A stretch of 59,250 nucleotides of DNA from Lentisphaeria bacterium (lineage in GTDB: Bacteria > Verrucomicrobiota > Lentisphaeria > Victivallales > Victivallaceae): the NCBI GenBank assembly GCA_018265615.1, contig JABLYX010000016.1:25712-84961 (forward strand). The letters run 5' to 3'. Shown in pieces: positions 42,274 through 51,309 of the stretch (positions are counted from its first letter, which is position 1; each line of letters starts with the position of its first letter). Both the position numbers and the translations under genes were made by a program. The notes under the pieces were generated by a model. The model saw only the letters and a program-made list of their open reading frames with translations. It was not told where the DNA came from and did no database searches.

Positions 42274-43719
42274 ATGGGCGGATTTTTCGGCGTCGTCGCG
42301 GACCGTGACTGTGTCTGCGATCTCTTCTACGGAACAGACTACCACTCTCACCTGGGAACCAAACGCGGAGGACTGGCAGTCTGCGACCGGGAAGGGCGCA
42401 TCACCCGGAGAATCCACGATATCACGAATGCGCAGTTCCGTTCGAAGTTCGACGACGACATCGATAAATTTCTCGGCCGGGCCGGAATCGGCATCATCAG
42501 CGATTACGAGGACCAGCCACTCATCATCTCCAGCAAATTCGGCAATTTCGCGATCGTGACGGTCGGCAAGATCAACAACATCGACGCGATTGCTGCGGCG
42601 GCATTCGAAGCGGGGGTCAGTCATTTTTCGGAATCCAGCGACGGCGAGCTGAATCCGACCGAGATCATTGCGATGCTGATCAACCGCAGAAAGACGCTGG
42701 TAGAGGGGATCCGATACGCGCAGAACATGGTCGACGGCTCCTGTTCGATTCTCGTCCTGATCGACGGCAGGGTCTATGCGGCCCGCGACCGCTTCGGGCG
42801 CACACCGGTCATGATCGGCGAGAAGCCCGGCGCATTCGCCGTCACGATGGAGACGACCGCGCTGCCGAACCTCGATTACCGCCTGAAGCATGAGCTCGGC
42901 CCCGGCGAAATCGTCGAAATCACGGAGCAGGGCGTGATCCAGAAGCACGTGCCGGGCGACACGACGAAGATCTGCACCTTTTTCTGGGTCTACTACGGGT
43001 ATCCTTCCAGCAGCTACGAAGGAATCAACACGGAGTCGGCCCGCTACCGCAACGGAGAGAGCATGGCGGCGGATGACGCCGGCATCATTCCGGAAATCGA
43101 TTCGGTCTGCGGCATTCCGGACTCCGGCATCGCACATGCGATCGGCTACGCCAACGCCGCGGGCAAACCTTACCGCCGCAGTTTCGTCAAGTATACCCCG
43201 ACCTGGCCGCGCAGCTTCATGCCGCAGAACCAGACGGTCCGCGACCTCATCGCCCGCATGAAGCTCATCCCGGTTCAGACCGAGATCGAGAACAAGCGCA
43301 TGCTGTTCTGCGACGACTCGATCGTGCGCGGGACGCAGCTCAGGGATACGGTCGTGCGGCTCTACGAGCGCGGCGCGAAGGCGGTGCATATGCGTTCGGC
43401 CTGCCCCCCGCTGCTCTTCGGCTGCCGGTTCCTGAATTTCTCGCGCTCCCGCTGCGAGCTCGACCTCGCGGCGCGCCGTTCGATCGCGAAGCTGGAGGGG
43501 CGGGAGCCGACCGACGAGATGATCGAAGGCTACCTGGAGTTCGATTCCCCGAAATACCAGGCGATGGTCGAAGAGATCCGCAAGGAGCTGAATCTGCATA
43601 CGCTGAAGTTCCAGAAGCTCGAAAAGCTGATCGAGGCGATCGGCGTCGACCCCTCCAAGGTCTGCACCTACTGCTGGACCGGCCGCGACGTCGAGATGAA
43701 AACGGAGAAATTCGAATAG
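42274..43719 (+). CDS. PurF-like amidophosphoribosyltransferase homologue, glutaminase site lost
   Basis: A 481-residue protein aligning end to end with the Fe-S type of PurF. The start is MGGFFGVVADRD, where the mature family start is Cys-Gly-(I/V)-F-G, so the nucleophile Cys1 is Gly. The glutamine-site Arg-Tyr-Ala-Thr block is IISDYED and the oxyanion HNGN block reads VGKINN. All four Fe-S ligand cysteines remain: KICTFFW, FGCRF and VCTYCW. The PRPP loop is intact (FCDDSIVRGTQ), while NRYVGRTF is replaced by YTPTWPRSF. It may use free ammonia or another acceptor. It lies 21 bases before speE. ATG 42274 follows GGGGA. Confidence 0.82.
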   Translation: MGGFFGVVADRDCVCDLFYGTDYHSHLGTKRGGLAVCDREGRITRRIHDITNAQFRSKFDDDIDKFLGRAGIGIISDYEDQPLIISSKFGNFAIVTVGKINNIDAIAAAAFEAGVSHFSESSDGELNPTEIIAMLINRRKTLVEGIRYAQNMVDGSCSILVLIDGRVYAARDRFGRTPVMIGEKPGAFAVTMETTALPNLDYRLKHELGPGEIVEITEQGVIQKHVPGDTTKICTFFWVYYGYPSSSYEGINTESARYRNGESMAADDAGIIPEIDSVCGIPDSGIAHAIGYANAAGKPYRRSFVKYTPTWPRSFMPQNQTVRDLIARMKLIPVQTEIENKRMLFCDDSIVRGTQLRDTVVRLYERGAKAVHMRSACPPLLFGCRFLNFSRSRCELDLAARRSIAKLEGREPTDEMIEGYLEFDSPKYQAMVEEIRKELNLHTLKFQKLEKLIEAIGVDPSKVCTYCWTGRDVEMKTEKFE

Positions 43720-43740
43720 AAGAGAAGAGGAGGCGCGAAA

Positions 43741-44574
43741 ATGGCTGACTTCTGGGTGACCGAGGCGATGAACGGCTTCGGCATGACGGTTCAGGTGACG
43801 GAGGAGCTTTGCAGTAAACAGTCGAAGTTCCAGAAAATCGATGTGTACCAGACCTCGAAGCTCGGGCGGATGCTGCTGCTGGACGGTATCATTCAACTGA
43901 CCGAATTCGACGAGTTCGCTTATCATGAGATGCTTACGCACGTGCCGCTTTTCGCGCATGAGAACCCGAAACGGCTGCTTGTGGTCGGCGGCGGCGACGG
44001 CGGTGTGCTGCGCGAGGCGGGGAGGCACCCGGAGCTCGAAGTCATGGACATCTGCGAGATCGATGCGGAGGTGATCGAAACCGCGAAGAAATTCTTCCCG
44101 AACGTCTCCTGCGGCTACGACGACCCGCGCGTGAAGATCCATATTGCGGACGGCAGCGAGTTCATCAGGGACAAGCCGGGCTATTACGACGTGATCATCG
44201 TCGATTCGACCGATCCGGGCGGCCCGGGCGCGCCGCTGTTCGGCGAGCAGTTCTACCGCGACATGAAGAAAGCGCTGCGTCCGGGCGGCGTGATCGCGAC
44301 GCAGGCGGAATCCCCGTATCTGCTGCCTGATATCGTGGCGCGTCTCTACAAGGTGTCGAAGCAGGTGTTCCGCACGGTCGGCTATGCTTCGATCCTCGTT
44401 CCGACCTATCCGACCGGAACGATCGGGGCGTGCGTGGCGGGCGACCGCGACGACATCACCGTTCCGGCGCGCCCGGTTCCGCCGGAGTTGGCCGCGAAGC
44501 TCAAGTACTACAACTCCGCGATCCACGAAGCCGCATTCGCAAATCCCTCTTTCGTGAAGCGGCTGTTCGAGTAG
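43741..44574 (+). CDS. speE: polyamine aminopropyltransferase (spermidine synthase)
   Basis: Transfers aminopropyl from decarboxylated AdoMet to putrescine. It has 277 residues. The conserved blocks are LLLDGIIQLTEFDEFAYHEML, LVVGGGDGGVLREAGRHP (AdoMet loop) and the catalytic DVIIVDSTDPGGPGAPLF. The ribosome site GGAGG is strong. It follows the PurF-like gene and is probably co-transcribed. No AdoMet decarboxylase gene is in the window. Confidence 0.94.
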   Translation: MADFWVTEAMNGFGMTVQVTEELCSKQSKFQKIDVYQTSKLGRMLLLDGIIQLTEFDEFAYHEMLTHVPLFAHENPKRLLVVGGGDGGVLREAGRHPELEVMDICEIDAEVIETAKKFFPNVSCGYDDPRVKIHIADGSEFIRDKPGYYDVIIVDSTDPGGPGAPLFGEQFYRDMKKALRPGGVIATQAESPYLLPDIVARLYKVSKQVFRTVGYASILVPTYPTGTIGACVAGDRDDITVPARPVPPELAAKLKYYNSAIHEAAFANPSFVKRLFE

Positions 44575-44579
44575 GCCGC

Positions 44580-45434
44580 CTATCTGCCGCCCTTCCGCTG
44601 CTCGACCCGGAATTTTCCCGGGGGGAGGCCGGTTGCCTCGCGGAAGCGGCAGATGAAATAGACTTCGCCGGAGAAGCCGCATTTCGCGGCGATCTCCTTC
44701 ATTCCGAGTTCCGTCGTGACGAGCATGCGTTTTGCGGCGGAGATGCGCAGGTCGAACAGATACTCCCGGAAGCTCATTCCGAATTTATCCTTCAGGAGCT
44801 GTGAGATATAGGAGCCGTTCATTCCGAATTGGTCCGCCACGAACTTCCGGTCGATCGGTTCGGTGTAGTGGTGGGTGATGTAGCGCAGGATCTTTTCGTA
44901 GGTCTCGACCGATTTCCCGCCGGGCCCGCCGGTCCGGTCGAGCTCCTGCAGCGTGAGTTCGACGGCACTTCGCAGCAGGAACGGGATGTGGCTGCCGTGT
45001 TCGCCGCCGGAGCAGGAGAGCGCCCGGATGACCGCTGCGAGATGCTCCGGAATCGTGCGCCCCGTGTGGATGATGTCCGGGTCGCGCCAGTCGCCCGGCT
45101 TCAGCCCCTCCGGAAACGTGCAGCAGACTGCCCGCAGGCAGGTCCCGCGGAATACGAGGCTGAGGAAGCGATGGGCAGTCGTGACCGCCGTATACTCCCA
45201 GATCCCGCGCCGGACCAGCCATGCGTCGCCCGGCTGCAGGTGGATCTCGCACAGCTTTCCGTCGATCGACATCGGCTCGTATTTTTCTCCGTCGATGAGA
45301 AAGAGCAGCCGGTCCCACGGCAGCTGCCGCGGCGCAAGGGGAAGATCCGGGCGCAGCTTGCCGTCCGGCAGATGGAATTTTCCTGAAATCATTGTCCGCA
45401 GCCGCTCGAGCGACTCCCGCACGATATCCGCCAT
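44580..45434 (-). CDS. AraC-family transcriptional regulator
   Basis: A 284-residue regulator. The N-terminal cupin-like sensor contains LQPGDAWLVRRGIWEY. The C-terminal two-HTH domain (about 185-280) has DRKFVADQFGMNGSYISQLLKDKFG and MKEIAAKCGFSGEVYFICRFREATG, the family signature. It is divergent from the sialidase-like gene, with 115 bases between them, so it probably controls that gene in response to a sugar. Its end is five bases from the speE end. Confidence 0.9.
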   Translation of the reverse strand: MADIVRESLERLRTMISGKFHLPDGKLRPDLPLAPRQLPWDRLLFLIDGEKYEPMSIDGKLCEIHLQPGDAWLVRRGIWEYTAVTTAHRFLSLVFRGTCLRAVCCTFPEGLKPGDWRDPDIIHTGRTIPEHLAAVIRALSCSGGEHGSHIPFLLRSAVELTLQELDRTGGPGGKSVETYEKILRYITHHYTEPIDRKFVADQFGMNGSYISQLLKDKFGMSFREYLFDLRISAAKRMLVTTELGMKEIAAKCGFSGEVYFICRFREATGLPPGKFRVEQRKGGR

Positions 45435-45473
45435 GAATCTGCTGTTTCCTATGGTAATCTGCTCTTGACGATC

Positions 45474-45502
45474 TTGACCGGAGCCGTTGTTTCCGGTAAA
45501 AT
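45474..45502 (+). promoter_or_regulatory. predicted promoter of the sialidase-like gene
   Basis: TTGACC at 45474-45479, a 17-base spacer and TAAAAT at 45497-45502, inside the gap shared with the divergent AraC gene. Confidence 0.5.
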
Positions 45503-45549
45503 ATAGAGTAGTTTCTGTTGAATTTCAAGCGATAAGGAGTCAAATCGAG

Positions 45550-46671
45550 ATGAATGCCGTATGTGAACCGGTCTGTACGCTCCGTCTGCCGTCGGCTGAG
45601 GAATCGCCGTCGTTAAGGCGGCATCAGGGGATCCCCGGTGTGGAGGTGACGCCGGAGGGGGACATCTTCGTATGCCTGTATTCGAACCGGGAACCGGCGG
45701 AGGGGCCGGGCAATTATGTCATCGTGACGCGCAGCCGGGACGGCGGGCGCACGTGGAGCGAGGAGCTTGCCGTGGTCCCGGAGCCGGGAATGCGCGCTTT
45801 CGACCCCGTTCTCTGGCGCGGTCCGGACGGCGTGCTCCGCCTCTTCTACGCCCAGAGCGGCAGCGGCGGCCATTGGGACTGCTTCGACGGGCGGGCCGGC
45901 GTCTGGATGAGCTGCTGCGAAAAGGCGGACTCCGCCGGTTCTGTCTGGAGCGCTCCGCGCCGGATCGCCGACGGCGTCATGATGAACAAACCGACCGTGC
46001 TGGCTGACGGGAGCTGGGTGCTCCCGGTTGCGCTCTGGGTGATTTTTCCGCAGAAGGTACGGCCGGAATTCGCGGAAATCAGCCGCTCCAATCTGCTTGT
46101 GAGCCGCGACGGCGGGAAAAGCTTTGAGCTGCTCGTCGGCCCGGAAGTGCCGGAGCGCTCGTTTGACGAGCATCTGCTCGTCGAACGGAACGACGGCTCC
46201 TGGTGGCTGCTTGTCCGTACCACCTACGGCATCGGACAGAGCTTCAGCTTCGATCGCGGAAAAAGCTGGAGTATTCCGGAACCCTCTCCGCTCGGAGGAC
46301 CGTGTTCGCGGTTCGCGCTGCGCCGTCTGAGGTCCGGACGGCTCTGCCTCGTGAACCACGCGATGCCGCTGCGGCTGCCGGGAGAAGCGCCGGAACGGCT
46401 TCGCACGGACCTGTGCGCATGGCTCTCCGACGACGACGGGAAGAGCTGGTACGGCCGGCTGCTGCTCGACGGCCGGACCGAGGTCGCGTATCCGGATTTC
46501 ACGGAGGGCGGCGACGGTTTTCTGTATATCGTCCACGACCACGGCCGCGTGAGGTGCCACGGGCAGGTGCTGCTGTCACGCGTGACTGAGGCCGACGTTG
46601 CGGCCGGGGAACTGGTTACTCCGGGGAGCTGTCTTGCGCTGCTTGCCGACGCGTTCCCGTTTCATCCGTGA
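45550..46671 (+). CDS. sialidase-like (BNR/Asp-box) protein
   Basis: A 373-residue six-bladed propeller protein with four Asp-box motifs: SRDGGRTW (62-69), SRDGGKSF, SFDRGKSW and SDDDGKSW. An early Arg in RRHQGIPG could be part of an arginine triad. No signal peptide is seen, so it may be cytoplasmic. The family includes exo-alpha-sialidases and related enzymes; the substrate here is not proven. ATG 45550 has AAGGAG ahead. It is divergent from the AraC gene. Confidence 0.78.
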   Translation: MNAVCEPVCTLRLPSAEESPSLRRHQGIPGVEVTPEGDIFVCLYSNREPAEGPGNYVIVTRSRDGGRTWSEELAVVPEPGMRAFDPVLWRGPDGVLRLFYAQSGSGGHWDCFDGRAGVWMSCCEKADSAGSVWSAPRRIADGVMMNKPTVLADGSWVLPVALWVIFPQKVRPEFAEISRSNLLVSRDGGKSFELLVGPEVPERSFDEHLLVERNDGSWWLLVRTTYGIGQSFSFDRGKSWSIPEPSPLGGPCSRFALRRLRSGRLCLVNHAMPLRLPGEAPERLRTDLCAWLSDDDGKSWYGRLLLDGRTEVAYPDFTEGGDGFLYIVHDHGRVRCHGQVLLSRVTEADVAAGELVTPGSCLALLADAFPFHP

Positions 46672-46677
46672 ACGGCA

Positions 46678-46706
46678 TTGATACCCGGAGCCTTCTCCTA
46701 TATATT
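46678..46706 (+). promoter_or_regulatory. predicted promoter of the second pseudopilin cassette
   Basis: TTGATA at 46678-46683, a 17-base spacer and TATATT at 46701-46706. The start falls near 46713, 17 bases before the pseudopilin ATG. Confidence 0.55.
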
Positions 46707-46729
46707 ATTACTGACAGGGAGTACGAATC

Positions 46730-47509
46730 ATGAGAAACAGAAATTTTACCTTGATAGAGCTGCTGGTCGTGATCGCGGTCATCGCGATTCTCGCCGCGAT
46801 GCTGCTGCCGTCGCTGCAGCAGGCGCGGGCGAGGGCATACGCCGTCAAATGTGTCAGCAACCAGAAGCAGGTGATTGCCGCAGCCGGATTCTATTCCGAT
46901 GAAAACAAGGGGTTCATGGTGAATTTTGCAAATGGAGACCAGACAGCGTACGGACCGGTGACTGCGGCGATGGTGTTGACCCGGGCGACATCGCTTTCGG
47001 GCGTTCAGGCGAAACGTGACTCTCTGTTTCACTCCCCCGGCTATCTCTCCTGGGAAGTGATGTTCTGCCCGACAGAGCGGAACATCGTGAAAAATCCGCC
47101 GAAAGACGGGAAAGCCACCAAGGAGAACTCCGGCTATACCTATACCTACGGCTTCAATTACAGCCAGCCTTCCGATGCGTCGATCGGGGACTTCATCTGG
47201 GGAGCCAATATTTCGGGCCCCGCGCCGGCCGGGGGAACGGCTTCCTTCAGCCAGAGCTTCATCCAGTTCAAGCGGATCCGGCGCCCTTCGGAAGCGCTGC
47301 TGATTGCCGACTCCCTGCGGACGGACAAGACGGCGATGTCTTATCAGGTCCATTTCAATCTCAATTCCCAGCCGGGAGTCTATCAGGTTCACGCGAACCG
47401 CGCGAACCTCGCCGCTGCGGATGGGCATGTCGACAGTATGGGCCAGGCGGAATTGAGGCTGCATGGCGTCAAGTTCGGCTACACGGCCAACTCGGAAATG
47501 TGGCAGTAA
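46730..47509 (+). CDS. pseudopilin-like protein, prepilin N-terminus and H-X9-DG domain
   Basis: A 259-residue protein. The prepilin segment is MRNRNFTLIELLVVIAVIAI with a short leader ending at N5. It carries CVSNQKQV after the helix and H221-X9-D231-G232 near the C-terminus. It shares this plan with the proteins at 29906 and 55025. It would be placed in the inner membrane and processed by prepilin peptidase. It is 21 bases before the large glycosidase gene and probably co-transcribed. Confidence 0.88.
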   Translation: MRNRNFTLIELLVVIAVIAILAAMLLPSLQQARARAYAVKCVSNQKQVIAAAGFYSDENKGFMVNFANGDQTAYGPVTAAMVLTRATSLSGVQAKRDSLFHSPGYLSWEVMFCPTERNIVKNPPKDGKATKENSGYTYTYGFNYSQPSDASIGDFIWGANISGPAPAGGTASFSQSFIQFKRIRRPSEALLIADSLRTDKTAMSYQVHFNLNSQPGVYQVHANRANLAAADGHVDSMGQAELRLHGVKFGYTANSEMWQ

Positions 47510-47530
47510 CGGGTAAAACGGGTGTCATCC

Positions 47531-50500
47531 ATGAGATTGGCTGCTTTGGTTGCCGGGGGTGTCGCGATCTTTTTTCTTTGTGTGCTTCCCCTCGCGGCGG
47601 AAGAACTCTGGCCGGTGCTTTCCCCGGAGTTCTGGAGCTTTTCCGGCGGTGCGGAGTTTCCCGGTGCGACGGGTTCGCTCGCCGCAGGGAGGAATGGATC
47701 GCTTCTGCTGAAGGGGGATTTTTCCGGGGGAGGCAATTATGTCGCGGCGCGAAGCGCGATGCTTGATTTTCCGAAATTCCGGGAAATCCGTTTCAGGCTC
47801 CGGACGAACGCCGGACAGTTGGCACTGCGCTGCCGGGATTCGGCGGGCCAGACTCACCAGATTGTGAGTCAGAAGCTTTCCGGCAATGCCGGCGAGTGGC
47901 AGGAGGCCGCTTTTCGGGCCGACCTTCCTTCCCGGCATCACTGGGGCGGCCCGAACGACGGAACCATTTATTTTCCGGTTCGCCATGTTTCTCTGCTTCT
48001 GCAGAAGGATCGGCTTCGGGATGCGTGCGGCAGCGTGGAGATCCGGGATCTCGGATTTTCCGGAACCGTGCCGGGAGCCCGGATACCGCTCCTGCTGAAA
48101 AATCCGCAGCCCGACAGCTGCTTCGTTTCTCCCGGCACGGCCGCGCCGCTGCGGCTTGTCATGCTGTGCGGTCCGGAGCGGCCCGGCCCGGAGCTCGGCT
48201 TTTACCGTTACTGCGATTACACAGGCAAAACAGTTGCGGAGGGAAGCGCGCCGTTCGATCCGGCCGGACGGGCCTACTCGGTTCCGCTGCCGCAGAAACC
48301 GGGCTTCTATGAGCTTGAACTGCCGGGTTTCGGCAAGAGTCACGGCATCCTGGTATGCGAGCCCCATGCCGGAAAGCCGGATGATTATTTCGGGATTGAC
48401 GAGCCAAGCACATGGAAGTCCGAGGAACTTATGCGCCGCATGGTGCGGATCAATGTCCGCAGCGGCATTGTCCGCCGCCGGGACCGGATTCGCTGGGGAG
48501 AGCTCAATCCCGAACGGGGCCGGTTTGACTTCAATGCCGGCAAAGGACGCTATGAGATGGCGCATCGGGTTACGGCGGAGATGGGCATGAAAGTGCTCAA
48601 TGCGACGCATGAAACGCCGAAGTGGAACAAACGCCTGGCGAGCGAAAAAGACGATTTTCGCGCCGGAATCAATACCGGCCGGTATTCGTACGGCAGCAAT
48701 GTTTTTCCACGCGACCTGATCGCGGCGGCCGACAGCGTGAGCGGGATCGTGCGCCATTGGCCGGTCATCGATGCGTTCGAGGTGTGGAATGAACCGGATA
48801 TCCTGTTCGGCAACAACTTCCCGCCGGAATTCGTGACCGCGCTGACCAAAGCCGTATCGCGCCGGTTCGCCGACGACCGTGTAACGGCGAAAATCCTCGG
48901 GGGCTGCTTCGCGACTCCGACCCGGAAGCAGATGTACCGTACCTATCTCGCGAACGGGCTCCTCGACGACTGCGACATCCTGAGCTATCACACCTACCAC
49001 CGCGCCGACGAGGAGGAGCGCAAGGTCCTGCGGATGCGCCGGGAAGAGCTCGAATACGCTCCCCGCAGGGCGGGGATTCCGTACTGGATCACCGAATCCG
49101 GCATGCCGTGGAGCGCCGGCGGCCCCCGCCCGGAGCGGAACGAGGACCGCTTCAGCGCCTCGGAGATCGTCGCCAGGGCAATCGAATTCAAAGCGCTCGG
49201 AATCAAGGCTTACTTCCCGTTCAAGGACACCTTTTACCGGGAATCGAAGTCGAACTTCGGCATGTACGGCGAGGACCTGACGCCGCTGCGGTCGATGGCC
49301 GCCTATGCGCACCTGCCGGGGACACTGGCCCATAAGCGGTACATCGGCGACCTGAAACTGCCGGGTGCGGTGCGGAGCCGGGTCTTTTCGGACGGCCGCG
49401 AAACCGTGGCCTGCATTTATGTCCCGCTCGACGTCAAGGCGAACATGGGCCGCCGCAGGGATCTCGCGCCTCCGGAGCCGCTGCCGGTTCCCGCCGGGCT
49501 GCCGGTGCGGAGGGTTGAAGGAATCGACGGCCGCGCGCTCAGTTTGAAGGACGGCCTGCTGCCGGTTGAGGACGGCGTGGTCTTTCTCTTCCTCGACGGC
49601 GAGCCCGAACGGTTCCTCAACCGTGAAACGGATGCAATGCGCGTTTACCGGTTGGCCGAAAACTACCGTCCGGCCCCCCGCGCCGCGAAGCCGGCCGTGA
49701 TCCAGCCGGATTACGAACTGACCGGCCTGACCTACGACCGGGAGGGATACCTCGTAACGGCCGGAGAACAGATGGAGCTCAAGGTGATTTTCAACAATCT
49801 TTCGGACCGGAAGCTCGCCGTCCGCCCGGAGTTCCAGCCGGTCGAAGGCGTCCGGGCCGTCACATTCGACACAGGAGAACTCACGCTCGAGCCGGGCGCC
49901 CGGAGGGAGTATGCCTTCACGGTCGCGTTCGACAATACCCTGTCCGGTGAAACCTATTCGACGTTCCGGCTGGCCGATGCGAACGGCAACGCCACGCCGA
50001 TGGCCGTCGCGGTCAAACGGAGCGCGAAAAGCGAAGTGGTTCTTCCGGTTGCCGCCAAAGGGACCGGATGGATCCGGGTGGCTCCGAAGGAGTGGCGCGC
50101 CTGGGCCGGAGCGAAGCCTGATATCGATGCGAAGTTCCGGTTGTCGTGGAGTCCGGAACGCCTCTGGCTGGAGGTGTCGGTCCGGGATCCGGAGCACAGC
50201 TGCGATTTCGATGCGAACCAGGCGTGGCGCGGCGACTCCATCCAGTTCGGGCTTCAGGCGCGGGACGGAAAAACGCCCGCCCCCCGGCTGAAATTCTACA
50301 ACTTCTGCGCGGCCTCCTGTGCGGGGGGCGACACCGTGTACCGGGACGAGCCGGCGAATGTCTGCAAAGAGAGCCTGCGCGGAAAGATCGCTTTCCGCTT
50401 CAGCCGCAACGGTTCCGACTCCGTTTACACGCTGGAGATTCCGGCGGACGAAATCGGACTTGAACGGTTTGAGGCGGAGCAGCGGTTCGGCTTCGCTCTG

Positions 50501-50617
50501 CTGGTCAACAGCGGTTCGCCCGGCCGCCGGAACGGCTACCTGACCTGGGGCGACGGCATCGGCGACGGAAAATTCCCGGCGCTGTACAACGATCTGAAGC
50601 TCACGGAGGCGGAATAG
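47531..50617 (+). CDS. large secreted clan GH-A-like glycosidase with CBM9-like domain
   Basis: A 1028-residue protein. The signal peptide (1-23) ends at LAAEE. The N-terminal beta domain (about 25-180) looks like a carbohydrate-binding fold. The TIM barrel (about 280-640) has FEVWNEPD with candidate acid/base E421 and YWITESG with candidate nucleophile E522. The last 170 residues (IRVAPKEWRAWAGAKPD, SWSPERLWLEVSVRD, AWRGDSIQFG) resemble a CBM9 domain. ATG 47531 is chosen over GTG 47522 because the signal peptide begins there. It is the enzyme of the pseudopilin pair. Confidence 0.8.
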   Translation: MRLAALVAGGVAIFFLCVLPLAAEELWPVLSPEFWSFSGGAEFPGATGSLAAGRNGSLLLKGDFSGGGNYVAARSAMLDFPKFREIRFRLRTNAGQLALRCRDSAGQTHQIVSQKLSGNAGEWQEAAFRADLPSRHHWGGPNDGTIYFPVRHVSLLLQKDRLRDACGSVEIRDLGFSGTVPGARIPLLLKNPQPDSCFVSPGTAAPLRLVMLCGPERPGPELGFYRYCDYTGKTVAEGSAPFDPAGRAYSVPLPQKPGFYELELPGFGKSHGILVCEPHAGKPDDYFGIDEPSTWKSEELMRRMVRINVRSGIVRRRDRIRWGELNPERGRFDFNAGKGRYEMAHRVTAEMGMKVLNATHETPKWNKRLASEKDDFRAGINTGRYSYGSNVFPRDLIAAADSVSGIVRHWPVIDAFEVWNEPDILFGNNFPPEFVTALTKAVSRRFADDRVTAKILGGCFATPTRKQMYRTYLANGLLDDCDILSYHTYHRADEEERKVLRMRREELEYAPRRAGIPYWITESGMPWSAGGPRPERNEDRFSASEIVARAIEFKALGIKAYFPFKDTFYRESKSNFGMYGEDLTPLRSMAAYAHLPGTLAHKRYIGDLKLPGAVRSRVFSDGRETVACIYVPLDVKANMGRRRDLAPPEPLPVPAGLPVRRVEGIDGRALSLKDGLLPVEDGVVFLFLDGEPERFLNRETDAMRVYRLAENYRPAPRAAKPAVIQPDYELTGLTYDREGYLVTAGEQMELKVIFNNLSDRKLAVRPEFQPVEGVRAVTFDTGELTLEPGARREYAFTVAFDNTLSGETYSTFRLADANGNATPMAVAVKRSAKSEVVLPVAAKGTGWIRVAPKEWRAWAGAKPDIDAKFRLSWSPERLWLEVSVRDPEHSCDFDANQAWRGDSIQFGLQARDGKTPAPRLKFYNFCAASCAGGDTVYRDEPANVCKESLRGKIAFRFSRNGSDSVYTLEIPADEIGLERFEAEQRFGFALLVNSGSPGRRNGYLTWGDGIGDGKFPALYNDLKLTEAE

Positions 50618-50688
50618 AGGGGACGTGTTTGGGTTCGCGGCCGGAATTGGAGCTGATGGGGACCGTCGAAAAAAGTTTCGTTTTTCAC

Positions 50689-50716
50689 TTGCAATATCGC
50701 GCAAACGCTTTAAATT
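50689..50716 (+). promoter_or_regulatory. predicted promoter of mcsAB
   Basis: TTGCAA at 50689-50694, a 16-base spacer and TAAATT at 50711-50716. The start would be near 50723, within the palindrome at 50717-50734. Confidence 0.5.
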
Positions 50717-50734
50717 GTTAAATGAACCTTTAAC
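50717..50734. promoter_or_regulatory. perfect inverted repeat at the mcsA start site
   Basis: GTTAAA-TGAACC-TTTAAC, six-base arms and a six-base gap. It overlaps the expected transcription start of mcsA, a position suited to an operator. It does not match the CtsR heptad repeat. Confidence 0.45.
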
Positions 50735-50757
50735 AGTTCAGTGAGGAGGTTACCTAT

Positions 50758-51309
50758 ATGTTGTGCGATGTCTGCAAGAAAAACGAGGCAACCATTCATA
50801 TAAAAGAAATGCATGGCGGCGAGACCCACACGGCGAACTTATGTGCGGCGTGCGCCTCGGAGAAAGAGAAGAACGGGGAACTGAGCGCGCTCGGTTTCAA
50901 CCTGGCTGAAATGCTCTGCAACCTCGGCAAGATCTCTTCGGCGATCAAGCCGCAGCAGGAGGCTCCGGCCGAACCGGCAACCGTCTGCCCGAAGTGCGGG
51001 TGGACGATCGACAAGGTGCGGAATTTCGGCGGGCGGCTCGGTTGCCCGAACTGCTACACCGCGTTCGCTCCGATGCTTGCGGAGGCGATCAAAAATGTCC
51101 ACCGCGGTTCGGTTCACCTCGGCAAACGGACGCAGTCCGCGCCGCACGACGGCCGTGCCGCGCTCGAAGCCGAGCTCGACAACCGGCGTCACGAACTCGA
51201 CGCCCTCGTGAAACGCGAGGAGTACGAGGATGCCGCCGTCTGCCGCGACCGGATCAACCAGCTCAAGGCCGAGCTTGACGGCTTTGCAACCGGCGAGGTG
51301 GGGGAATGA
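50758..51309 (+). CDS. mcsA: McsA-like protein arginine kinase activator
   Basis: A 183-residue protein. Two zinc sites are seen: C3, C6, C29, C32 and C77, C80, C96, C99. A UvrB/UvrC motif (about 133-168, ELDNRRHELDALVKREEYEDA) closes it. In Bacillus, McsA activates the arginine kinase McsB for protein quality control. The ribosome site is GAGGAGGT. The stop overlaps the mcsB ATG by four bases (51306-51309), so they are coupled. Confidence 0.9.
   Translation: MLCDVCKKNEATIHIKEMHGGETHTANLCAACASEKEKNGELSALGFNLAEMLCNLGKISSAIKPQQEAPAEPATVCPKCGWTIDKVRNFGGRLGCPNCYTAFAPMLAEAIKNVHRGSVHLGKRTQSAPHDGRAALEAELDNRRHELDALVKREEYEDAAVCRDRINQLKAELDGFATGEVGE

Noticed and set aside
42247..44682. An 811-residue minus-strand open frame opposite the purF-like gene and speE
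   Set aside because: Both plus-strand genes have clear family motifs across their length. The antisense protein has none and spans two genes.
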